This document shows, one piece after another, positions 1-5,171 of a stretch of DNA of 5,214 nucleotides. Made by a program: the position numbers and the translations under genes. The DNA comes from Candidatus Tectimicrobiota bacterium (GTDB taxonomy: Bacteria; UBA8248): positions 1 to 5,214 of the forward strand of contig JACPCT010000412.1 in NCBI GenBank assembly GCA_016184445.1, in the 5' to 3' direction. How positions within the stretch are numbered: the first letter of the stretch is position 1; each line of letters starts with the position of its first letter. The notes below the pieces were generated by a model. That model did no database searches. It saw nothing but the letters and a program-made list of their open reading frames with translations, and was not told the DNA's origin.

Positions 1-23
1 GAAGGGCCGGCGGGAGGCCTGGA

Positions 24-62
24 GGGGGGCCGGCGGGGAGGAGCCGGGGCGCGGCGGGCGGG
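24..62 (+). repeat. Potential G-quadruplex motif
   Basis: Five runs of three or more G lie at 24-29, 35-38, 46-49, 56-58 and 60-62, with loops of 5, 7, 6 and 1 bases. This meets the usual G3+N1-7 rule for an intramolecular G-quadruplex on the plus strand. More long G runs follow at 117-122, 128-133 and 138-143, but these do not form a canonical four-run motif within the loop limit. Whether it folds or has any role is unknown; in DNA near 90% GC such motifs can occur by composition alone. Confidence 0.4.
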
Positions 63-74
63 CACCAGCCGCCG

Positions 75-124
75 CCCGGGCCCGGCCGGGGGGAGCGCCT
101 GGGGCCCCTGGCCCCCGGGGGGCC
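75..124. repeat. Cluster of GC palindromes and a hairpin
   Basis: Three perfect palindromes sit close together: CCGGGCCCGG at 76-85, GGGGCCCC at 101-108 and CCCCCGGGGG at 112-121. GGCCCC at 110-115 can also pair with GGGGCC at 119-124 around a three-base loop, giving a strong all-GC stem. No T tract follows, so it does not fit a standard rho-independent terminator on the plus strand. It may be a structural element between genes, or merely a product of the extreme base composition. Confidence 0.35.
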
Positions 125-336
125 GCCGGGGGGCGAAGGGGGGCCGTGCCGAGACGGGGTTCCGGCGGGGTGCGCATGGAGCGTAGGTCCTCCTCAGTCC
201 GGGTTGACCGATCCCTGTCGAATGTCCCGCGCGGGGCCATCGCCGCTCACGGGCGCGGAGGCCACCGGGGGCAGCCAAAATTCTGTACCATACGGTGCGG
301 GATGGGCAACAGGGCGGGCCGGGCCCAGGCCCCATC

Positions 337-345
337 AGGGAGGTG
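337..345 (+). promoter_or_regulatory. Ribosome binding site that fixes the cutA start
   Basis: AGGGAGGTG is a near-perfect Shine-Dalgarno sequence ending eight bases before the GTG codon at 353. It decides the start: the longer reading frame beginning at the GTG at 146 would add 69 low-complexity residues with no counterpart in CutA proteins. Confidence 0.7.
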
Positions 346-352
346 GCCGAAG

Positions 353-685
353 GTGAGAGACGGGGGGGCGTTTCGGCTGGTGCTGGTGACGGCGGGGACG
401 GAGGAGGAGGGCGCGCGGATCGCCCGCGCCCTGGTGGAGGAGGGCCTGGCGGCCTGCGCGAACATCGTGCCGCGCGTGCGCAGCATCTACCGCTGGAAGG
501 GTGGGGTGCAGGACGAGCCCGAGAGCCTCCTCCTCATCAAGACGACGGCCGCCCGGCTCGAGGCCCTCTCGGCCCGGGTGGGGGAGTTGCACAGCTACAC
601 CGTGCCCGAGACCATCGCCCTGGCGCTGGACCGGGGGCGCGAGAGCTACCTGGACTGGGTGGCGGAGGCCTGCGGGGGCCCCTAG
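353..685 (+). CDS. cutA: CutA1-family divalent-ion tolerance protein
   Basis: This gene encodes a complete 110-residue CutA protein, a small cytoplasmic ferredoxin-like protein that forms trimers. It is linked to copper and other divalent-ion tolerance in Escherichia coli, though its molecular role is unsettled. Visible family marks are the beta strand FRLVLVTAG (7-15), the helix with EEEGARIARALVEEGLAACANIVP (17-40, Cys35 in the conserved ACANIVP), SIYRWKG (44-50), the EPESLLLIKTT strand (55-65), LHSYTVPE (79-86) and the C-terminal YLDWVAEA (99-106). Length matches the family. The GTG start at 353 is chosen because of the strong Shine-Dalgarno sequence and because homology begins within a few residues. 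It lies 119 bases ahead of the phosphofructokinase on the same strand; shared transcription is possible but not shown. The identification is strong; the physiological role here is inferred from family only. Confidence 0.93.
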   Translation: MRDGGAFRLVLVTAGTEEEGARIARALVEEGLAACANIVPRVRSIYRWKGGVQDEPESLLLIKTTAARLEALSARVGELHSYTVPETIALALDRGRESYLDWVAEACGGP

Positions 686-804
686 GGGTTGAATCCCGGA
701 GCCATTCGGCGGAGGATGACGGCCGGAAGGCGCGGGGGGGACGGCGCGGAGCGAAGAAATTGAGAACGCCCCCTACTCAGGAACGGGAAAGCAGGTCTCA
801 AGCC
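686..804 (+). other. Gap between cutA and phosphofructokinase
   Basis: The 119 bases contain no gene, no hairpin followed by a T tract, and no -35/-10 pair at 16 to 18 base spacing. TTGAGA at 760-765 is the best -35-like word, but no -10 follows at a suitable distance. The phosphofructokinase ATG at 805 is preceded by CAGGT (792-796), a modest Shine-Dalgarno match with about nine bases of spacing. Transcription could continue from cutA. Confidence 0.45.
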
Positions 805-1677
805 ATGAAGCTGGGAATCTTGACGGGCGGAGGCGACTGCCCGGGCCTCAACTGCGTGATCCGCGCCGTGACGGTGGTGAACGTCAACCGGGGCACGCAG
901 ACCATCGGGGTCCGCCGGGGCTGGCGCGGTTTCCTCGACGGCGACTTCTGCGAGATCACCCCCGCCATGGTCGCCGGCATCCACACCCTTGGCGGCACCA
1001 TCCTGGGCAGCTCGCGCGCCAACCCGACCAGCGACCCCGGCCTCTTGGCCCGCCTCAAGCAGACCTGGCACGAGGCCGGCCTCGACGGCCTCATCGCCGT
1101 TGGGGGAGACGACACCCTGAGCGTGGCCGAGGCCGTCCGCCAGGAGGGCCTCAAGGTCATCAGCGTCCCCAAGACCATCGACAACGACATCGGCCGCACC
1201 GACTACTCCTTCGGCTTCCACACCGCCGTCGGCGTCATCGTGGACGCCATGGACCGGCTCCGGACCACAGCCGAGGCCCACGACCGCATCATCGTCCTCG
1301 AGGCCATGGGCCGGCACTCGGGCTGGCTGGCCACCTACGCGGGCATCGCGGGCGGGGCCGACCTCATCCTCGTGCCCGAGAGGCCCTTCGACCTCGGCGA
1401 GGTGGCCGCCATCCTCCAGGCGCGCTTCGCCCGGGGACGCCACTTCGCCTGCGTGGTGGTGGCCGAGGGGGCCAAGCCCAAGGGCTTCGACAAGTTCATC
1501 ACCCGCAGCAAGGAGGTGGACGAGTTCGGCCACGTCCAGCTCGGGGGCGTCGGGGAGTGGCTCGCCCAGGAGATCCACAAGCGCCTGGGCAAGGACCCGT
1601 GCCCTTCGACCGGGTGCTGGCCACCCGCCTGGGGGTGCGGGCCGCCGAGCTCGCCCACGAGGGCGTCTGGGGGGTGA
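805..1677 (+). CDS. pfkA: Phosphofructokinase 5' part as literally read
   Basis: Read without correction, translation from the ATG at 805 gives a 290-residue product. The first 264 residues are good phosphofructokinase; the last 26, beginning PCPSTGCW, are out of frame, rich in Pro, Gly and Cys, and resemble nothing in the family. This literal product lacks the entire C-terminal part (the FDRVLATR helix, the MVALRG strand and the FFG end), which is encoded one frame away at 1599-1790. An automated annotation might report this as a complete short protein; I consider it a truncated remnant of the gene described by the pseudogene entry. Confidence 0.6.
   Translation: MKLGILTGGGDCPGLNCVIRAVTVVNVNRGTQTIGVRRGWRGFLDGDFCEITPAMVAGIHTLGGTILGSSRANPTSDPGLLARLKQTWHEAGLDGLIAVGGDDTLSVAEAVRQEGLKVISVPKTIDNDIGRTDYSFGFHTAVGVIVDAMDRLRTTAEAHDRIIVLEAMGRHSGWLATYAGIAGGADLILVPERPFDLGEVAAILQARFARGRHFACVVVAEGAKPKGFDKFITRSKEVDEFGHVQLGGVGEWLAQEIHKRLGKDPCPSTGCWPPAWGCGPPSSPTRASGG
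1597..1598 (+). other. Deletion and frame-change junction in phosphofructokinase
   Basis: The coding frame is correct through GAC at 1594-1596 (Asp264). Two bases (CC, 1597-1598) then precede GTG at 1599, where the homologous frame resumes as V-P-F-D-R. By comparison with E. coli PfkA recalled from memory, about 15 codons are replaced by two bases, implying a loss of roughly 43 bases (or 43 plus or minus a multiple of three). The lost stretch would be very GC-rich in this genome. Exact size and mechanism cannot be read from this window alone. Confidence 0.75.
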
Positions 1678-1807
1678 TGGTCGCCCTGCGGGGGCTCGAC
1701 ATCGTGACCATCCCCCTGAGCGAGGTGAACGGGGTGGTGAACGAGCTGCGCGGGGACTTCTATCAGGTGGCGGAGCTCTTCTTCGGGTAGATTGCCGTTT
1801 ACTTCTG

Positions 1808-1836
1808 TTGACATGCTTTTCCTCGCGGGATAAATT
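1808..1836 (+). promoter_or_regulatory. Sigma-70-type promoter for the cyclase gene
   Basis: TTGACA at 1808-1813 is a perfect -35 hexamer. Exactly 17 bases later TAAATT at 1831-1836 matches four of six bases of the -10 consensus. The pair lies in an AT-richer gap inside otherwise GC-rich DNA, directly between the phosphofructokinase stop and the cyclase start. Transcription would begin near 1843, giving a leader of about 37 bases. This is the strongest promoter candidate in the window and argues that the cyclase gene is transcribed independently of the upstream genes. Confidence 0.7.
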
Positions 1837-1861
1837 GCTCCCCATTCTTTTGGTCAATCGA

Positions 1862-1873
1862 TCCCCGGGGAGG
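1862..1873 (+). promoter_or_regulatory. Ribosome binding site of the cyclase gene, overlapping a palindrome
   Basis: GGGGAGG at 1867-1873 ends six bases before the ATG at 1880 and fixes that start. An alternative in-frame TTG at 1808 is the -35 element itself and would add 24 residues without homology ahead of the zinc ribbon. The Shine-Dalgarno sequence overlaps the perfect 10-base palindrome TCCCCGGGGA (1862-1871), so two transcripts or a folded leader could in principle mask it; that is speculative. Confidence 0.65.
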
Positions 1874-1879
1874 CTGGGC

Positions 1880-3844
1880 ATGCAGTGTCCCCGCTGCCAG
1901 GCCGAGAACCCCTCGCAGGCGAAATTTTGTCTTGAGTGCGGCGCCCGCCTCGCCCTCGCGTGCGCCGGGTGCGGAACCGAGCTGCCCGCCGGGGCAAAGT
2001 TCTGCCTGGAGTGCGGGCAACCGGTCGCCTCGGCGTCCGCTGTCGCCGCCCGCTTCGCCTCCCCTGAATCCTACACCCCCAAATACCTGGCCGAGCGGAT
2101 CCTGACTTCGAAGACGGCACTTGAGGGCGAGCGCAAGCAGGTCACCGTCCTCTTCGCCGACTTGAAGGGCTCGATGGAATTGCTCGCCGACCGGGATCCG
2201 GAGGACGCCAGAACGCTCCTGGACGCCGTCCTCACCCGGATGATGGAGGCCGTTCACCGCTTCGAGGGGGTGGTGAACAACCTCATGGGTGACGGGCTCA
2301 TGGCGATCTTCGGCGCCCCCCTGGCGCACGAGGACCACGCCCTCAGGGCCTGCTACGCGGCCCTCGCCCTCCAGAGCGCCATGCGCGCCTACGCCGAGGA
2401 GGCCCTCCGGACCCATGGGGTGCGGGTGCAGGCCCGGGTGGGCCTGAACTCGGGCGAGGTCGTGGTGCGCAGCATCGGGGGGGACCTGCGGATGGACTAC
2501 GCGGCCATCGGGCAGACCACCCACCTGGCCGCCCGGATGGAGCAGCTCGCCCCGCCGGGGAGCATCCAGATGACGGCGGGGACGCTGCGCCTCGCCGAGG
2601 GGTTCGTCCAGGCCGAGCCCTTGGGCCCGGTGCCCGTCAAGGGGCTGGTGGAGCCCGTCGAGGTCTTCGAGCTGAAGGGGGCGACCTCGGGGAGGACGCG
2701 CTTTCAGGCGGCCACGGGGGGGAGGCTCACCCGCTTCGTGGGCAGGGAAAGCGAGCTTGAGACCCTTCAGAGAACCTTGGACAAGGCGGAGGGCGGTCAC
2801 GGTCAGGTGCTGGCCGCGATTGGGGAGGCGGGGGTGGGGAAGTCGCGCCTGTTTTGGGAGTTCACGCGATCCCATCGGACAAAAGGCTGGCTCGTCCTGG
2901 AGAGCGGCTCGGTCTCCTACGGCAAGGCCGCTGCCTACCAGCCGCTCATCGCCTTCCTCAAGGGCTACTGCGGGATCGAGGAGGGGGACGACGCGCGAAA
3001 GATCCGGGAGAAAGTCACGGGCAAGATTCTCACCCTCGATCAAGCGCTTGCACCGGTCATCCCGCCGCTCCTCTCCCTGATGGAGGTGCCGGTGCAGGAT
3101 TCCGAGTGGCAGGGGCTCGATCCCGCCCTGCGCCGCCAGCGCACGCTGGAGGGGGTGAAGGGACTCCTTCTCCGGGAGGCGAAGGTCCAGCCCCTCTGCC
3201 TGGTCTTTGAGGATCTTCACTGGATTGACACAGAGACCCAGGCCTTCCTCGATACCTTGGTGGAGAGCCTCCCCGGCGCGCGCGTCCTCCTCCTGGCCAA
3301 CTACCGGCCCGGCTACCAGCACGCCTGGGGGGGCAAGACGTATTTCGCCCAAAGCCGGTTGGACCCCCTCCCCGCCGGGAGCGCCGAGGAGCTTTTGGAG
3401 ACCCTCTTGGGAAAGGGCGCCGGTCTCGCGCCCCTCAAGCAGCTTCTCATCCAGCGGGCGGAGGGCAACCCCTTCTTCCTGGAGGAGAGCGTCCGGACCC
3501 TGGTGGAAACGGGGGTGCTCTCGGGAGGACCGGGCGACTATCGTCCCGTGAAGGAAATCTCGGTGGTCCAGGTGCCCGCCGCGGTGCAGGCCGTTCTCGC
3601 CGCGCGCATGGACCGACTCCCGCCCGAGGAGAAACGCCTTCTCCAGACGGCCTCGGTGGTGGGGACCCACGGAGTTTTTGTACGAAGCCAGCCTCTTCCC
3701 CGAACGGGAGTTCACCTTCAAGCACGCGCTGACCCACGAGGTGGCCTACGGGAGCCTGGTGGGGGAGAGAAAAAGGGCCTTCCATTCCGCCCTTGTTCAA
3801 GTCATCGAGCAGCGGGGAAGCCACCGCCTTGGGGAATTCCATGA
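1880..3844 (+). CDS. 5' part: double zinc ribbon, nucleotide cyclase and ATPase core
   Basis: Literal translation gives 654 residues, of which 1-597 are in the right frame and the last 57 are out of frame. Two CxxC...CxxC zinc knuckles use Cys3/6/17/20 and Cys28/31/42/45, each ending in AKFCLECG. The cyclase domain starts at ERKQVTVLFADLKGS (84-98); Asp94 and Asp138 (in MGDG) are the two metal-binding aspartates, and the domain ends with PVKGLVEPVEVFELKG (252-267). The residue slots usually filled by Lys, Asp/Thr and Asn hold Asn134, Ala208 and His215; Arg219 is kept. The ATPase starts at FVGRESEL (286-293), with Walker A GEAGVGKS (315-322) and Walker B LVFEDLHWID (441-450), then GNPFFLEESVRTLVETGVL (529-547), a strong family signature. 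In-frame coding ends at VVGTH (593-597). Confidence 0.85.
   Translation: MQCPRCQAENPSQAKFCLECGARLALACAGCGTELPAGAKFCLECGQPVASASAVAARFASPESYTPKYLAERILTSKTALEGERKQVTVLFADLKGSMELLADRDPEDARTLLDAVLTRMMEAVHRFEGVVNNLMGDGLMAIFGAPLAHEDHALRACYAALALQSAMRAYAEEALRTHGVRVQARVGLNSGEVVVRSIGGDLRMDYAAIGQTTHLAARMEQLAPPGSIQMTAGTLRLAEGFVQAEPLGPVPVKGLVEPVEVFELKGATSGRTRFQAATGGRLTRFVGRESELETLQRTLDKAEGGHGQVLAAIGEAGVGKSRLFWEFTRSHRTKGWLVLESGSVSYGKAAAYQPLIAFLKGYCGIEEGDDARKIREKVTGKILTLDQALAPVIPPLLSLMEVPVQDSEWQGLDPALRRQRTLEGVKGLLLREAKVQPLCLVFEDLHWIDTETQAFLDTLVESLPGARVLLLANYRPGYQHAWGGKTYFAQSRLDPLPAGSAEELLETLLGKGAGLAPLKQLLIQRAEGNPFFLEESVRTLVETGVLSGGPGDYRPVKEISVVQVPAAVQAVLAARMDRLPPEEKRLLQTASVVGTHGVFVRSQPLPRTGVHLQARADPRGGLREPGGGEKKGLPFRPCSSHRAAGKPPPWGIP
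3671..3672 (+). other. Deletion and frame-change junction in the cyclase gene
   Basis: The first frame is sound to CAC at 3668-3670 (His597, in ASVVGTH). From GAG at 3672 a different frame reads EFLYEASLFPE, the next conserved block of the family. From recalled family members, a stretch of about 30 residues (a continuation such as VPF-ALL..., then a Glu-rich helix and LAHLQAA) should lie between the two blocks. Its absence implies a loss near 90 bases together with a frame change, not a single-base slip. The figure is an estimate without an alignment. Confidence 0.65.
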
Positions 3845-5159
3845 GCGTCTTGCCCATCACGCTTTTCGCGGGGGACTGTGGGATAAGGCCCATTTCTATC
3901 TGTATGAATCCGCGATGAAAATGAGGGCCAGGGCGGCCAACCGGGAGGCGGCCAGGAATTTCGATGAAGCGCTGGACGCCCTCGATCATCTTCCTCCAGA
4001 CGAGGCGAATCTCAAGAAAAAGATCGACATCAGATTCGAAATCCGGAACTCGCTTCAATATCTGGGCGAATTCGAGAAAATCAAGAAAAACCTCGACGAA
4101 ACCCTCCCCCTGGCGGAGGAACTGGGCGAACCCACGAGACTCGGGAAGCTGTATTCATTCCTGTGCAGTTACTACCTCAGAATTGGCCGCTCCGAATTCG
4201 CGAGACAATGGGGTGAACGGGGTCTTGACCTGGCCCGGAGATCGGGGGACGAAACCTCTCAAGTCGTCGCCCATTATTTCCTGGGCCAGTGCTGCCAGAT
4301 CCCCGGAAAGTACTTGCAGGCCATAGAGCATTTGAAGAAGGCCGAATCGTTCACCCGGGGTGAAAATGTCGGCAATCGCTTTGGGATGGCCAACCCGGCC
4401 TCGATCCTCATTCGAAGCGAACTCGTCCCCGCGCTCGCGGAGATCGGGGAATTCGAAGAGGCGATATCCGAAGGAAAGGAGGCGGTTCGAATTGCAACAG
4501 CGCTGGAGCACCGTATCGGGCATGTTCTCGCCTATTTTGGAACGGGGAGCCTCTTCCTCCGCAAGGGAGATTTCCAAAAGGCGATTGATGTTCTTGAGAA
4601 GGGACTTTCCATCGTCCGTGAAACCCATTCCTTCCTTTGGCTCCCGGGGGCAAGCTCCGCACTTGGCTATGCATACGGCCTCGCCGGAAACACCCAAGAG
4701 GCCCTTTCACTGCTTGAAGAAGCGGTTCATGTGGCGGAGTCCATGAATTTTCTCCGTTGGCAGCCATTGAGAGTGGCTTGGCTGGCGGAGATTCATCTCC
4801 TTGCGGGTGAAACAGGGAAGGCAGTCGCCCTCGCGGCAAGCGCGTTGAATCAAGCGCGCGATCAAGAGGAGTGGGGAAGTCATGCCCGGGCGCTCCGCCT
4901 CCTCGGCGAAATACACTCGCATCCGGATTCATTTGATTCCGAAAAGGCCGAGACCCACTACCGCCGGGCCCTCGCCCTCGCCGAAGAGCTCGGCATGCGC
5001 CCCCTCCAGGCGCATTGCCACGCAGGACTGGGAAGGCTCTGCCAGAAAACAGGCCGGGAGGAAGAAGCCCGGACAGAGCTCGATCAGGCGGTCGAGATGT
5101 ATCGTGATATGGGGATGGATTTCTTTTTGAGGCAAGCCGAGGCGGCGCTGGCGGGGTGA
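3672..5159 (+). CDS. 3' part: ATPase end and TPR-like repeat region
   Basis: This frame gives 495 residues; an automated call might start at the TTG at 3678, but I see no ribosome binding site there, and homology continues across it, so it is the remainder of the cyclase gene rather than a separate one. It opens with EFLYEASLFPE and FTFKHALTHEVAYGSL, typical of the helical end of the ATPase module in this family. From about 3880 onward roughly ten helix-pair repeats of 34 to 40 residues follow, with TPR-style small/large residue spacing, for example LGYAYGLAGNTQEALSLLEEA and HAGLGRLCQKTGREEEARTEL. It ends with MGMDFFLRQAEAALAG, close to the usual family end. TPRs are protein- or ligand-binding scaffolds; in such proteins they are thought to receive the signal. 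Base composition is clearly less GC-rich here (26 of 60 in the line at 4021) than in the 5' part (46 of 60 at 2401). Confidence 0.8.
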   Translation, partial: EFLYEASLFPEREFTFKHALTHEVAYGSLVGERKRAFHSALVQVIEQRGSHRLGEFHERLAHHAFRGGLWDKAHFYLYESAMKMRARAANREAARNFDEALDALDHLPPDEANLKKKIDIRFEIRNSLQYLGEFEKIKKNLDETLPLAEELGEPTRLGKLYSFLCSYYLRIGRSEFARQWGERGLDLARRSGDETSQVVAHYFLGQCCQIPGKYLQAIEHLKKAESFTRGENVGNRFGMANPASILIRSELVPALAEIGEFEEAISEGKEAVRIATALEHRIGHVLAYFGTGSLFLRKGDFQKAIDVLEKGLSIVRETHSFLWLPGASSALGYAYGLAGNTQEALSLLEEAVHVAESMNFLRWQPLRVAWLAEIHLLAGETGKAVALAASALNQARDQEEWGSHARALRLLGEIHSHPDSFDSEKAETHYRRALALAEELGMRPLQAHCHAGLGRLCQKTGREEEARTELDQAVEMYRDMGMDFFLRQAEAALAG

Positions 5160-5171
5160 GGCCCGCCCCTC
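5160..5171. other. 12-base convergent gap
   Basis: Only 12 bases separate the cyclase TGA (5157-5159) from the stop of the opposing gene. There is no room for a terminator hairpin between the genes, so transcripts from each side would run into the other unless termination occurs within coding DNA or depends on Rho. Confidence 0.6.

Larger units (their letters stand above)
1..352. other. Extreme-GC stretch with no supported gene
   Basis: No protein I recognise is encoded here on either strand. Hand counts give 53 of 60, 55 of 60 and 49 of 60 G+C for the first three 60-base lines. The frame that later encodes CutA is open all the way back to base 2, but its translation upstream of 353 is Gly/Arg/Ala/Pro-rich and low-complexity, as expected from stop-poor GC-rich DNA. 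The minus strand also has an open stretch from an ATG at 177 to the window edge, equally Pro/Ala/Arg-rich. Around 277-292 there is a short AT-richer island just upstream of cutA that could hold a promoter, but I see no matching -35 and -10 pair at correct spacing. The far left may be the end of an unseen upstream gene. Confidence 0.5.
805..1790 (+). pseudogene. pfkA: 6-phosphofructokinase, probably PPi-type, broken by a deletion
   Basis: The gene encodes phosphofructokinase, which phosphorylates fructose 6-phosphate to the 1,6-bisphosphate in glycolysis (a reversible step if pyrophosphate is the donor). Residues 1-264 are read from the ATG at 805: phosphate loop GGGDCPGLN (8-16), GGTILGSSR (63-71), GGDDT (100-104), PKTIDND (122-128) with catalytic base Asp126, MGR (168-170) and VAEGA (219-223) with Glu221. 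Asp103 and Lys123 occupy the positions of Gly104 and Gly124 of the ATP-using E. coli enzyme; this pair is the known mark of pyrophosphate-dependent enzymes. After GKD (262-264) the frame changes and homology resumes at 1599 with VPFDRVLATRLG, running 63 residues to TAG 1788-1790. About 15 residues expected between (TRATVLGHIQRGGSP in E. coli) are absent, including the equivalents of Arg243, His249 and Arg252. Without them activity is unlikely. Repaired length, about 342 residues, fits the actinobacterial-like group III enzymes. Confidence 0.85.
1880..5159 (+). pseudogene. Zinc ribbon-class III cyclase-ATPase-TPR sensor protein, frame-broken
   Basis: Taken together the two frames encode one large cytoplasmic signalling protein of 1,092 visible residues, plus an estimated 30 or so missing at the break. 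Order of parts: double zinc ribbon (1-46), class III nucleotide cyclase (about 84-266), STAND/AAA-type ATPase (about 286-597 and on past the break), and TPR-like helical repeats to the end. The family is widespread in high-GC environmental bacteria, often in many copies, and is annotated as adenylate/guanylate cyclase; substrates and signals are mostly unknown. No signal peptide or membrane segment is visible. It has its own promoter. The frame changes at 3671, where the ATPase C-terminal helical region meets EFLYEASLFPE of the second frame. Either the gene is a pseudogene or the assembly lost bases here; the long intact frames on both sides favour recent damage or artefact. Confidence 0.8.

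Noticed and set aside
204..209. TTGACC as a -35 element for cutA
   Set aside because: No -10-like hexamer lies 15 to 19 bases downstream; that stretch is GC-rich (CCCGCG at 17-base spacing).
146..352. An N-terminal extension of CutA starting at the GTG at 146
   Set aside because: The added 69 residues are low-complexity, CutA proteins are normally about 105-115 residues, and a strong Shine-Dalgarno sequence sits just before the GTG at 353.
295..804. An in-frame upstream extension of phosphofructokinase overlapping cutA
   Set aside because: The frame is open only because of high GC. The protein family begins with MKLGILTGGGDCPG, matching the ATG at 805, and the extension is Gly/Arg-rich without homology.
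1597..1605. Programmed ribosomal frameshift in phosphofructokinase
   Set aside because: There is no slippery heptamer, and a frameshift would not restore the roughly 15 missing conserved residues.
682..1881. A 399-residue open frame on the minus strand
   Set aside because: It is antisense to the phosphofructokinase, which has clear catalytic motifs; the minus-strand product is Ala/Gly/Val-rich without any family motif.
1799..3721. A 640-residue open frame on the minus strand
   Set aside because: It lies wholly antisense to the zinc ribbon/cyclase/ATPase coding region, shows no recognisable domain, and is His/Gly/Leu/Arg-rich, as expected when GC-rich codons are read backwards.
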